This document shows positions 32,677-42,556 of a stretch of DNA of 64,000 nt, piece after piece. The position numbers and the translations under genes are program-made. The notes under the pieces were generated by a model that worked only from the letters and a program-made list of their open reading frames with translations, had not been told where the DNA came from and searched no databases. This DNA comes from Tanypteryx hageni (Eukaryota > Arthropoda > Insecta > Odonata > Petaluridae), in NCBI GenBank assembly GCA_028673005.1, contig CM054115.1, positions 6,989,501 through 7,053,500 of the forward strand, read 5' to 3'. Each line of letters begins with the position of its first letter. Within the stretch, counting starts at the first letter, position 1.

Positions 32677-32774
32677 TATATACTACCGAATTTTTCTGCA
32701 TATAAGATGCAATGGGGTATAGGATGCACCCTGGTTTTTTAGAAATTTTTCAGGAAAAACATATTTTGGTTCAC

Positions 32775-32945
32775 CAACGCAATTTGCCTGGCAACATTTA
32801 CAGAAAATATTATGGCATTATAACAGTTAAATATAACGTTTTAGATAAACTTCATTTGTAAAATAAATGGGGATGATCTGAAACATAAATAATTGCTTCG
32901 AGACTTGTATAGCTAAATGTGCCCTGCGTGAACTCAGCAATCATA
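32775..32945 (+). repeat. Dispersed repeat, inverted partner of 4126-4290
   Basis: See the partner. This copy ends a few bases before the TTAA of the piggyBac element, so the piggyBac may have inserted beside or into it. Confidence 0.65.
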
Positions 32946-33208
32946 TTAATTAACCCCTCAAGCGAGACTTTAATCTACGGCATTTAAATCGCTCAGCATG
33001 ACTTTTTTTGCAAGTGCAAAATACTTCATGCATGCATTCACTTTAATATTTTTTGTATTTTAATTATCATTTCAAAAATTTCCAAAAAATTATGTCGTAT
33101 TTACAATTGTTCATTTTATATAATAAAAAATAAATACATACATTTATTTCAATCCAATTTCTTTATGTGCTGCTCCTCCAACGTTTAGTAGTTCAGCTAC
33201 ATGTGGTA

Positions 33209-34520
33209 TCACTCAAAACAGGGGTCTAAACAGAGAGACGGTGTCCCTGGGCAGTTTTTTCACCTGTATCTTGTTTCCTTTCTCCCTCCATTTTTTGTGC
33301 ACACCACACACTTTCTCCTTCCAATATTAAAAGTCTCTGTTTTAGGCTTTTCTTGAATATAATGCTTTCCTATCAGCCGCGTACATTCAGTGTCGGTATC
33401 TGAGGGTTGTCCTTTACGGTTCTCTATATTTTGCCCATGATAACTATCTATAATCCTATCAACAAGGTTTATTCTAAAACATAAGTGGTCTTTTTTGTTA
33501 CCAGCCTTACAATACAGAATATCGGCATTCAAAACAGCTGTATTTACAAAATGGTTGGAAAGCTTTTTGTACCACACTTTTGTTCTTTTTCTTTCCAATA
33601 AGAATGTCACTAAAAGCTGATCTCTTAAATATACATCTCCCATATATTTATTATAGTCTAATATACAGGTTGGTTTATTTATAACTTCTGTTTCACCCTT
33701 TTGGCTTACAGTTTTAATTATATCTGAATGCTTAGTGATCAGCATTGACACATCGTGCTTATCCTTCCACTTCAACGCCACTAATTTCCCACACTGTGCA
33801 CTAACTACTTCCCCTTTCTTCAATTTCTTATTTAGATTTTTAGGCATCCCTTTGCGATTGATTTTTACAGTTCCAACACCATCTGTTGTTCTCTGTACCA
33901 ATCTTCGAAAAAGATCGGGACTACTGTAAAAATTATCCATATAAACACATCTACCCGAGTCCAATAGTTTCTCACTCAAACTCAGAACAACTTTAGTTGA
34001 TAAAAGATCTGTTTCCTTAGTTATTTCACAACCTACTTTTGTCCCCGAGCCACTATAAATTATAAAATCCCACAAATATCCTGAGGAATCACATAATTCA
34101 AAGAGTTTTATACCAAACCACGAAACTTTCATTGGAATATACTGTTTCCATGAAAGCCTATCTTTCCACAGCAGTAAAGACTCATCAACACTTACTTCTT
34201 TACCCAGTATATGAATTTTCTGCCACACTAACGCATTTGCATGTATGTTTACATCAGTGGTTCCTAACTGAAAACCCACTGCAGACTGGTGGATATTATG
34301 GAAATTTCATCAAGGACTGGCCATAGCATTATCCAGGGCCAATCAACCAATTTTTATGAGGATGGTGGAATTTCACGGATGGGCAAACAATGTCCTGTGG
34401 ACCGGCGGTTGAGAAACACTGGTTTACGAAATACATTCTTTGACATTAACTCACCTCAGACTGATCTAAATGAAAATATCTTTTGTATGGGTTTGAAAAC
34501 TAAGCACGCAAGGAGATTTT
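33209..34520 (-). pseudogene. piggyBac transposase, inactivated
   Basis: Main frame 34279-33260: EVSVDESLLLWKDRLSWKQY (first Asp), FGIKLFELCDSSGYLWDFII, CVYMDNFYSSPDLFRRL (second Asp), LDYNKYMGDVYLRDQLL, WYKKLSNHFVNTAVLNA and the C-terminal cysteine motif CVVCTKNGG. The third catalytic site normally reads MGGVD but here is MGDVY, so the Asp is lost. A TGA at 33260-33262 sits where the next Cys of the cysteine-rich domain belongs; the same frame continues to a natural-looking end at 33209 with further spaced Cys. The N-terminal part lies beyond the MITE (about 34422-34520) and is shifted. Confidence 0.85.
34255..34421. mobile_element. 167-bp hAT-type MITE inside the piggyBac gene
   Basis: Ends CAGTGGTTCCTAAC and, inverted, CAGTGTTTCTCAACC. 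Flanks GTTTACAT and GTTTACGA fit a decayed 8-bp hAT duplication. Piggybac coding similarity stops at its left edge, so it inserted after the piggyBac. Confidence 0.75.
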
Positions 34521-34540
34521 TGTCAGACAAATAGTAATCA

Positions 34541-34932
34541 TGCAGTATGTTGATATCAACCAAATGCTGTTGTTTCAGATTAGTTACATCGAAATAGCAT
34601 CTAAAAAATATATTTCGCAGATTGGGTTTTTTAAAGATGTTTAATTTAATCGCAATTTATCTACGAATACTAATTACTCATATTAAATCTTAAGATAACA
34701 TTTCATGTTTGAAATAATAACCAAAACAATGTTAAATGATTCAGCAGTTAGCAATAGCTCTATAACAAAACAGCGCTAAGTGAAGCACACTATAGCAAGC
34801 GATGCCTGTATGGATTTATGTAGAATATATTAAAATTAAATCCCAAAATCCTGTTTCTCTTAAAAATAATTTACTGTGTATCTAACCTTAATATGCCTGT
34901 TTACATGTCTTATTTACTTTTTCTTCTACTAG
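34541..34932. other. Intron sequence upstream of the CASK exon
   Basis: AT-rich, no element recognised. It ends in a pyrimidine-rich tract ('tctttatttactttttcttctactag') that serves as the acceptor. Confidence 0.6.
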
Positions 34933-35031
34933 ATCTTTGTTCGGGCACAGTTTGACTATGATCCTCTGGAGGACGATCTTATACCTTGTGCTCAGGCTGG
35001 CATTGCTTTCAAGACAGGAGACATATTACAG
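34933..35031 (+). CDS. CASK: CASK exon: first half of the SH3 domain
   Basis: A 99-bp exon between a consensus CTACTAG acceptor and a CAG/GTATAA donor encodes 33 residues, starting [19 protein letters not shown] and ending [13 protein letters not shown]-like FDYDP and the acidic DDLIP loop are the start of an SH3 domain; the exact wording matches CASK (Drosophila CAKI, C. elegans LIN-2), a membrane-associated guanylate kinase scaffold at synapses and epithelial junctions. In CASK the SH3 lies between the PDZ and guanylate kinase domains. The frame continues without shift into the exon at 59727. No PDZ exon is visible upstream in the window. Confidence 0.93.
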
Positions 35032-36175
35032 GTATAAATGCATTATGAAATAAAAATTCCATTTTTAATGCTTTTTTTAATTTTAAAAATTTGATGGACC
35101 TTTTGAACACATTTATATTTTTTAAATCTCTATCATTTTGTGTGCCATTCATACTGACTGAACGCTTTTAACAAAAGAACTTTAAACAGGTGTTTTCATT
35201 CATTATTCATCATCAATGTTGCCAGTGATGGGTCGTAGGTGGTTGCAATTGCCTCCCCCTTCCCTTCTGCCTCTCCCTATTGCCCTCTATTGGACATATT
35301 CTTAAGCCCATTCCATGCAAAACTCCTTGATTCTGTGCTGCAGATTACATCCACATTGTTAGAGAAAAAAGATTCTGATGGGGCAGGGATTTATCAGTAT
35401 AAAAGGTCATTGGCAGTGGCTGACCCAAGAGGGTGGAGGGGCAATTAGGGTAGTTGCAGCGTTTGGTAAGTTTCTGGATCCACCCTTGCCATATGAAATA
35501 AAACTTTGCTAAGTGCCCAATGATTGTTACCAATGTCTATTTATGTGTTGTTGTTTAATGCTAAAGGCTGGATTTAATTTCAAGTATTTAAAAATCTCAG
35601 TAAACTTGACAAAACATTTACTTAAAAATCATGTATATGAAATAAGTAATAATAATTTTCATGTTCAAAATGCCTCCATTAAAGATATAAATAACATTAT
35701 TGCTAATTGTGAATCTGTTGAAGATAATGTTATTACCGGCAATAGTGATAGTAAAGGTAACAAGATGATCCAAACAGAACTTATGATGCATACTTTCTAT
35801 TTAATAATTTATTTAGTACTTATATTGGCTTTAATAGCTTTAAAGTCATAGCTCTTTGTATTCCCAAATTTCATAATTTAGCATTATAAAATACTACAAA
35901 TACATTCAAACGGAATATTAAATTGATCACACATTTGTATGGCAAAAATGTGTGTACGTATTAGAATATACCGAATCTGAGTTCAACAATAGTTGTCACT
36001 ATGGCAACACTCTCGTAATGAGTAATAAAAACTGCAAAATCGCCAGTATTTACACAAAATTCTAAGAAATACAATCAATAAGCAAAATTCTATGGTAAAA
36101 ATTAGAATCTTCATTTCTTTCCACAGAGAATAGTACAAAACTCACTCCAATATTACAATTATAAGATATTTTAAT
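35032..36175. other. Start of the 24.7-kb CASK intron
   Basis: The intron spans 35032-59726. This first part shows no recognised element. A 112-codon open frame at 35513-35851 has one LTKHLLKNH stretch resembling half a zinc finger and a hydrophobic end, but no clear family. Confidence 0.5.
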
Positions 36176-36420
36176 GTGCAAGAGAAAATTACCCTGCACG
36201 ATGGATTTCACATTTCCCATGTAAATCAAATGGGAAGGATAGTTCCAGGAATTGAACCCAGAACTTCAATCTTCGCAACAAAAACTATCCTCAGGATCTC
36301 GGCCCAACAAGTGATTTCCACCAAGTTTCATGAACATCGGTCTATTGGTTCAAAAGTTAATTGGGAGGACAGACAGACAGGTACAATGAGAAAACTATAA
36401 AGCCTATTTCCATTCTGGAA
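36176..36420. repeat. Probable dispersed-repeat fragment
   Basis: Phrases such as 'ccaagtttcatgaacatcgg', 'ttggttcaaaagttaattgg' and a run of 'gacagacagacag' resemble widespread non-coding arthropod repeats. No second copy lies in this window, so the class is open. Confidence 0.3.
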
Positions 36421-37099
36421 AGTAGGCTAAAATTAGTATAAATATACTCAGGTGCATGTTGTACATAATAAAATTGGAAAAATACAAGCAAGCAAGAATA
36501 CATTCACCATATCCATATTGCTGTTGAGGACTGCCATATGCACTGTGGACCAAATGCATTTTGACCAATTTTTCTTAATATTAATAGCTTTAACATTTTT
36601 TAATAATGGAACTCAGCAGTTAAAGGATTGAGGATCAGCATGGTGCGGATATATGTGTCGAAAATGCACATGGGGTGGAGTACAAATGATTTTGAATGGG
36701 ATGTATTTGGGTTTATAGTAACGTGAAACAAAAAGATTGGAAAAACTGTAGTACATGTTAATGAAGCAATTTTTTTTGTTTTTAATTGTCATGGCAATGT
36801 AAGCACATGCATTTCTTGATATATGTCAAATAATCCAATCCTAAATCTAGGAAAGCCTCCTTTTGTCCCTTTGTCCATTTGTAGCTCTCTCAGTCATGTT
36901 CCATAAGCCAAAGAAGCGAGAGTGAGAGTTGGTAGCTTTACCCAGGAGGGGAGGGAACTTACATATTGCATTTTGTCAGAGCTGTTGACAATTATCATAC
37001 GATGGAGGAATAAATGGTACTGATTCGAAAAAAGACAAATATCAGAGAGAGAGTTGGTTTTCACACTCCCCTCCACTCATTTCCCCTCTACTCTGTCTG
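36421..37099. other. Intron sequence, possibly 5' leader of the next LINE fragment
   Basis: No gene seen. The last 200 bp, with C-rich 'ctcccctccactcatttccc', may belong to the leader of the ORF1-like element that follows. Confidence 0.35.
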
Positions 37100-37770
37100 A
37101 GTCTAATGCTCGTGGGTGCCTGACATACCATTAGGTCACTCCGTCCCTTTCACTTTTACATTTTTACCTAGCCTGACCGCTGAAGATGCCGCCATCCGAT
37201 AGCATGGACTTTCACTCTATGATGGACATTATCATGAAGACTATGTCTTCCTTCCAAGCAGAACTGAACCAAATCCACAGGGAAGATACTCTGAAGAGGA
37301 ACAACAGTCTTTCTTTTTTGGAGGAAAGATTTTCTAATTTCAGACTCAAAAGTTATTGAGGACTTCCGCCGACTTTCTGATCGATTGAGTTACTTAGAGA
37401 AGAAAAGTGTAGATTTAGATAAGAGGCAGGATATTCTAGATGCAACTTATCCATGGAGTACAGGAGCAAGTGAATGAAGATTGCTTACTAGTCGTGACCA
37501 AGTTTTTCAAAGAGAATCTGAAGGAAGAGATCGACCTGCAGCGTCTTGGGAGAGCGCACAGGATTGGTATTCCCAAAAGCTCCAATCCTCACCCCAGAGC
37601 CATTATTATAAGGTTTTTGTCATACCAAGACAGAGAAAAGGTGTGGAGAAATAAGAGACGACTTAAGGGCACCAAGTTCCTCACCACCGAGTCTCTTACC
37701 TCTACGCGAAAGGAAATATTACAGGAGGTAAAAACGTTTGCAGGTCCACAAGGGGTTTGGATGCAAGATG
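37100..37770 (+). pseudogene. L1-ORF1-like protein fragment of a LINE
   Basis: The leader 'gcctgacataccattaggtc' precedes an ATG at 37188 (MPPSDSMDFHSMMDIIMKTM), a coiled-coil-like region with frameshifts, and from 37440 the conserved part: LKEEIDLQRLGRAHRIGIPK, PRAIIIRFLSYQDREKVWRN, KRRLKGTKFL. HRIG and the IIIRFLSYQDRE block are typical of L1-type ORF1 nucleic-acid-binding proteins. A second copy with the same leader is on the minus strand at 52563-53310. The fragment is cut at 37768 by a PLE-B tail. Confidence 0.7.
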
Positions 37771-38045
37771 GCTATTGGCTATCCACCCTTCCCACTCCCC
37801 ACCTCCTCCAATCATCAACCTTCCCACATCACCCTGTCATTCCCCGCCCAGTGTGTCACTTTCAGTTACTCTATCGCTGAAGAAGGGCATAGGCCTGATA
37901 AGCTTGCATGTTTTTTTGTGTTCGTTTGTTGTCTCTTCGACGCCCCCAGCAGCCTACCAACTTCGTCTTCAAATTGGTAAGTGTCCACTGGGATTCATTC
38001 AACACCTTGTTGCCACGCTCATCACTACCTTTATTTTCCTTAAGT
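37769..38045 (+). mobile_element. PLE-B 3' UTR fragment
   Basis: Matches 11325-11602 from 'ggctattggctatccacc' through the hammerhead-like core to 'cttgttgccacgctcatcac' and 'ttttccttaag'. No coding part is attached and no (TA)n follows, unlike other copies. Confidence 0.75.
37874..37908 (+). ncRNA. Hammerhead-ribozyme-like core, PLE-B copy 2
   Basis: CTGAAGA, A, stem GGGC-ATAG-GCCT, GATA, AGCTT. The last stem base changed from C to T still allows a G-U pair with the first G. Confidence 0.35.
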
Positions 38046-38297
38046 TTAATGTTTTATTTTGAATAGGGGCACCAGCCTATCTTGTTCCAATATTTAAAAA
38101 AATAATATTCCCAAAATTTGGTAAATTTTAGATGAAATTTAGAGGTTGCTACCAAAGTTTGAAACATTAAGTTTTCTTTATTTTAAACAAAATGAAATAC
38201 AGTACAAAGCATATAAAATTTAGAGTTGGTAATTTCCATGCTAAATTGTCACATGATGAAAAACAATACTGACACTGTGGTATATTAATTGTTTGTG

Positions 38298-39543
38298 GCA
38301 AGTGTTCTCTTCACAAAGTCTGGATATTTCCTCTGATGATCGCTGACAAGCTACAGAAGAAATTGCTTTTGCTGTTCACCCTGGGTATGTAATCGATTGT
38401 ATTCCTCGATCAGGGCAACTCCGCGTTCTGCCATATCGTTAATGCAATTGATGAACCTGATGCACTTTTCTGTGGCAATGTAGTTCCCATCAGTACCCCA
38501 GAGTTCGGGATCCAATTCTGTGAATTTTGAGTCAAGACCAAGTATGTCGAAAAACCTCCAAGTGTTGGCTGACACAAAATAGTCCAAATTTTTCTCCAAG
38601 ATGCTATCCAGATCGACAGTCACTCTCTTTGAGTGGTCCTCATTACCATCATTTTGGAGAGCTTGAATCAATTTGGCTTTTGTATCTATTGATACTTTGT
38701 TATCAAAGAAAGCAAGGGCAACCAGCTCTTCGCTGATGTACCACAGATGATGAGTAAGCTTCTTCAGAGCAGCATTGGCAACTATTGAGTTTGTAGTCTT
38801 GTACTGTTGGAGGTTCTTGAACAGCATCAGGTCATTTAAAGGCGCAGCAGTTGGAAGAGCAGCTTGAAACCATGCCTCTCTAAGAGATGTGTGTTCCAGT
38901 TCAACAGGTTCTCTACTCTGATGACTATCCCATTTCACCTCCTCAGAATCACTGCTGGAGGATGAGGAGCACAAGGTTACAGGTTTGGTTTCTGTTTCCT
39001 TTCTACTCTTCTCAAGGCGGTCTTGATATTTCTTGGCTCACTCCATTCTTCTAGCTTCTTGCTGTTCTAGAGCCTTGTCATCTCCAGCCATCTTTCCTTT
39101 CCGCCCTTTTTCCCTCTGAGCCAGAAGAAACTCTTGATCTTCTATTTTGATCATGGATACCGCCTCTGTATGTGCAATATCAAAAAGCTTATCGAGGCTG
39201 TTACTGAAAGCTGTTTCTTTTTCAAACAGTGTTTTGGATCTTTTCTTCCTGTTTTTTCGTTTTTCTTCAGCTTCTGCCAGTCATGGAAGATTTTTTCAAT
39301 AGCTGCAATTACGTGTTTTCGAAGCCGAGTAGGGATCCGTGCTATATCCCAAATCCTAATGGCAGCTTCAGCAGCTAGAGTCACACTTTCTCTAACAGTT
39401 TTCTTTCCAGTCAAATGCAAATGAAAAAAATAAGCCATTACCTCTCGCTTCAAAGGTAGCTTATTTCCAGGTATTTCACGTGATTGTAGTCCAATTAGCC
39501 AAACATTAGTCATTTTACGGGTAGTAGGACTAACAGCAGCCAT
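38298..39543 (-). pseudogene. Unusual transposon-like protein gene, internally deleted
   Basis: Minus strand. N-terminal block 39543-39170: NVWLIGLQSREIPGNKLPLK, KKTVRESVTLAAEAAIRIWD, ARIPTRLRKHVIAAIEKIFH; then after a frameshift IEDQEFLLAQREKGRKGKM and EQQEARRME with a TGA. An acidic Ser-rich linker follows (CSSSSSSDSEEV), then the C-terminal block: LNDLMLFKNLQQYKT, LWYISEELVALAFFDNKVS, NTWRFFDILGLDS, NDMAERGVALIEEYNRL, then a TAG at 38351-38353 and QRKYPDF to a stop near 38298. I recognise the pattern as a recurrent, poorly characterised arthropod protein family that looks transposon-derived, whose middle normally holds a large RNase-H-like region; here that middle is missing. This family link is from memory and not proven. 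Confidence 0.5.
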
Positions 39544-39814
39544 TTCTTCATAAAAGTAAACCTGAAAGTAAAGTGAAAAAATTAGCTAAGTTACTTCTGT
39601 TGTCATTAGTTTATTTTTTGGTGTTCAGCAGAATGCAGTACAAAACTTACAAACTGGGAGTGCACTGTATTGTAATCTCCCATGAGTCAGGTTCACTTGA
39701 GTCTCTACACAACAACTTTATGGGAGAAAACCCTTGGCTGAACTGCACTCTTTGGCTGCCTGATGGCAACTGAACTCACTGCACTAGGTGGGCTGCTTAT
39801 TTAGTTTAGGCCAT
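39544..39814. other. Leader region of the transposon-like gene
   Basis: Between the first ATG at 39543 (minus strand) and the GAA/TTC array. No second frame or end repeat recognised. Confidence 0.4.
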
Positions 39815-39979
39815 AGAATGTTCCAGAAGGTTCTAGAACGTACTGGAAGGTTCTACATCATTACAGAAGGTTGTAGAACGTTCCGGAAAGTTCCAAATTG
39901 TTCCGCAAGGTTCTAGAACATTTCAGATTGTTTATGAATGCTCTATAACGTTCTGGAATGTTCTAGATTGTTCCAAAAG
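39815..39979. promoter_or_regulatory. 165-bp array of heat-shock-element-like GAA/TTC units
   Basis: Thirty-three consecutive 5-bp units alternate nGAAn and nTTCn without losing register. Ten of 17 GAA positions and 10 of 16 TTC positions are exact, and 39815-39854 has seven exact units of eight. Inverted nGAAn units with 5-bp spacing are the binding site of the heat-shock factor HSF. The array lies about 270-430 bp upstream of the ATG of the minus-strand gene at 39543, a promoter-like position. It could also be a decaying 10-bp tandem repeat with no function. Confidence 0.55.
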
Positions 39980-40256
39980 ACCTGATATGGACTATTACAT
40001 AACACAAAGAGTGCTCCTGCAAGTGGACTTATGCAGGATTTCTGAGACGAAAATTTACAGCTTATGCCTGTCTGCATAGGATCTTCAGATCACTTTATTC
40101 CACCAATTTCTTACTTGGCAATCTCACCATTTGAGAGGGAGGAGTTTTCTTCAGTGTATCTCTTCGAGGACATCCGTTGGGGCAGTTTGATACTAGCTTG
40201 GCTAGTTCCGTCCCAACCAAGAAAACATCCGCGTTCAGAAACGAGAAAATTGATCT

Positions 40257-40327
40257 GCTACGATAGTGCAATGGTAGAATATCCGCCCAGCAAGTGGGAG
40301 ACCCGGGTTCGATTCCCGGTAATAGCA
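40257..40327 (+). tRNA. tRNA-like sequence (glycine-type backbone, AGC at the anticodon site)
   Basis: A 71-nt cloverleaf-like layout: acceptor GCTACGA/TAATAGC (five of seven pairs), A box TAGTGCAATGG matching the Pol III consensus, anticodon stem TCCGC/GTGGG with loop CCAGCAA, variable AGAC, perfect T arm CCGGG-TTCGATT-CCCGG and discriminator A. A T6 run follows at 40331-40336 as a Pol III terminator. Position 33 is C instead of U and the D stem has a mismatch, so it is more likely a pseudogene or SINE head than a working tRNA. The overall length and spacing resemble tRNA-Gly. Confidence 0.45.
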
Positions 40328-40741
40328 GACTTTTTTCTCATTTCAAAATTATTCCCATAATGTAACAGATTCCAATCGTGCCCCCTCCAGTTTTCCAAAA
40401 CTGAAAAATAAGGACAACCCTAATATATATATATATATATATATATGGCAACAAGATGTTGGGATGAGGAAGCCCAGTGAACACTCACCAATCGGACGAC
40501 TTCAGGTTGGCCCTGGGGATGTCGAAGCGACACATGTAAAAGAACACTAAAACAAAACAGAAACATCACAATCATCAATCCCCCTGGCCTCAACCTTCGA
40601 AAGCTTTTCAGTCCCTTTCTGTCTTCTCCCAACCCCCAACAAATCCCCAACCCTCTCCGTATCCTCGAATCCTCGACCTTTCCGCACTAGTCTTCCACCC
40701 CCATGCCTCCACCCAGTGTCACTGCCATCAGTTCTCTCTCT

Positions 40742-40777
40742 GTAGCTGATGAAGGAATATTTCCGAAAGCTTCTACG
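40742..40777 (+). ncRNA. Hammerhead-ribozyme-like core, PLE-A copy 3
   Basis: GTAG, CTGATGA, A, stem GGAA-TAT-TTCC, GAAA, GCTT, CTAC. The loop differs from other PLE-A copies (TAT for CAA) while all stem bases are kept. Confidence 0.5.
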
Positions 40778-40973
40778 TTTGTGATGATTCTGTGTTTTAG
40801 TGTTCTTTTACGTGTGTCTCTTCGACATCCCCAGGGCCTCGCCAACCTGAATTCGTCTGATTGGTGAGTGTTCACTGGGTTTCCTAATCCCAACACCTTG
40901 TTGACATCCATTTTACCTTTCCTTTTCCGTAAGCTGTTATATATATATATGGATGTCAACAAGGTGTTGGGAT

Positions 40974-41009
40974 GTAGCTGATGAAGGAACAATTCCGAAA
41001 GCTTCTACG
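40974..41009 (+). ncRNA. Hammerhead-ribozyme-like core, PLE-A copy 4
   Basis: Same core and stems as the copies at 27205 and 30189, beginning exactly at the junction with the short inverted piece. Confidence 0.5.
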
Positions 41010-41176
41010 TTTGTGATGTTTCTGTGTTTTAGTGTTCTTTTATGTGTGGCGCTTCGACATCCCCGGGGCCTCGCCAACCTGAAGTCGTCTGATTGGTGAG
41101 TGCTCACTGGGTTTCCTCATCCCAACACCTTGTTGACATCCATATATCCATTTTACCTTTCCTTTTTCGTAAGCTG

Positions 41177-41177
<1 letters not shown>

Positions 41178-41263
<86 letters not shown>
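41178..41263. repeat. (TA)n microsatellite
   Basis: About 43 TA units directly after the PLE-A 3' end. Confidence 0.95.
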
Positions 41264-41266
<3 letters not shown>

Positions 41267-42148
41267 GGCTTATCTAAAATTACTTTGAATAATGCTGCAA
41301 ATGGTTTTTTTATTGAAGAGCACATTTATCCAAATGGGACAGTAATTTGGAAAAGAATGTTTGCTGCACTACGATATTATACGAAAAATTTTATATTGCA
41401 TAATATATGCCTATAAAATCAAAATAGAGAATCATTCTATAGTCCAGTTTAATCAGCAAAAGTTGCTCATTTCAATCTTGTTCGTAATTTGGTCTAAAAC
41501 TTATAAATGCAGCAAATTTAAAGAAGAATGAAAATGCTGTTATTATGCCAACTTTGCATGAAAATCTCCATCACTATGGCAAAAGATAAAATGTATTGCT
41601 TTAAATACTACTTTTATTTCCACACATTTATTTTTTGAAAGTACTCATAGATTAACTACTTTCAAAAAGAAACATATATGATCAAAATGACTAATAAAGT
41701 GAAAAGGTTAAAAGGCTTATTATGACTCGCAATAAAGAAGATTTAAATAATATATTATACCTCCTCACCATCTTTTTTCCTTTTTTCTCAGCAAATTTTT
41801 AACTGTTATAAAAATTCCTAGTTGATGGATACCTATATTGCTTATATTTTGTTATAATAAATTATGCCCTCCTTCCCCTCTCCATCCCTCCCTCTTCATC
41901 TTTTTTCTTTGCATATTCTTGATTTTTATAAAAATTCCTAGTTGATGGATAACAATATTGTGCCTCTTTTATTATAATATTATATATTTTTTCTTCATTT
42001 CATTATTTTATTTAAAATTCTCATTCGATTGTCATTAACAATTGGCCTATTACATGTGGAGTGCTAATATTAGGGCCTTGGTCAAAAAATGAAACTTCAT
42101 CGAAATTATTAAATACTCTAAAGTAGGATTATTTGGCCTTACGTTGCT
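41264..42148. other. AT-rich intron with a local duplication
   Basis: No gene. Two adjacent copies of a unit of about 110 bp (41763-41870 and 41871-41985) share 'ttataaaaattcctagttgatggata' as their core, preceded by pyrimidine-rich sequence. The rest is unremarkable. Confidence 0.55.
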
Positions 42149-42230
42149 CAGTCGGCATAGTGTCTGTCGGCATAGTGTCTGTTGGCATAGTGTATCTCAG
42201 CATGGTATCTTTCGGCATAGAGTCTGGCTA
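42149..42230. repeat. Short minisatellite of the type GTCGGCATAGTGTCT
   Basis: Five tandem units of about 15-17 bp ('gtcggcatagtgtct', 'gttggcatagtgtatc', 'tcagcatggtatct', 'ttcggcatagagtct'). Confidence 0.75.
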
Positions 42231-42485
42231 CCAATGTACAAACCTGTATGTTGATCTCATAATTGCAAATGTGTAGTATGTCACTTTCAAATGAAAAGCA
42301 CTTAATTTCCTAAAACATGTTAAATTTTAAAAAAATACTGTATTATCACTATATTACGTTATTAAATATAATTTTCTATGTTACTGTACTTACAAGAAAA
42401 AAATAATATGTTTTTGTATCAACATATGATTCATTCGTTTGCTTCAAAAGAAAAAGCTTCTCACACTGATATTAACATCATAATT

Positions 42486-42554
42486 CAATATGAGATATTT
42501 TTGCCTCATCAGCCATTCAAGGGTGGTTGTGAGGTCTTGCCATTCTAGTGTTAA
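42486..42554. mobile_element. Solitary piggyBac-type terminus
   Basis: On the minus strand it begins TTAACACTAGAATGGCAAG, similar to the end at 414-484. No partner was found; the minisatellite follows directly. Confidence 0.4.
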
Positions 42555-42556
42555 AT

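Larger units (their letters stand above)
32949..34540 (-). mobile_element. piggyBac element remnant
   Basis: The transposase-3' side ends in TTAACCCCTCAAGCGAGACT (TTAA at 32949-32952), a piggyBac-style terminus. The other end is not visible before the CASK exon, so the 5' part was lost. A small hAT MITE interrupts the gene. Confidence 0.75.
40424..41177. mobile_element. PLE-A tails in inverted and direct orientation
   Basis: 40447-40569 is the PLE-A 3' end in minus orientation. 40570-40938 is a sense tail from the coding end (PPGLNL-type) through the core to 'ttccgtaagctg'. 40951-40974 is a 24-bp minus piece. 40974-41177 is a second sense tail. (TA)n tracts stand at 40423-40446 and 41178-41263. 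Each sense tail is preceded by its own inverted 3' end, as at 10.5 and 61 kb. Confidence 0.8.

Noticed and set aside
32686..32760. A terminus like 'ctgcatataagatgcaatgg' with 'ataggatgcaccc' as the end of another DNA transposon
   Set aside because: The pattern recalls a known type of end, but no partner or target duplication is present, so I do not call it.
35513..35851. Possible host exon encoding a zinc-finger-like LTKHLLKNH
   Set aside because: No paired cysteines, no convincing splice sites and a low-complexity AT-rich frame.
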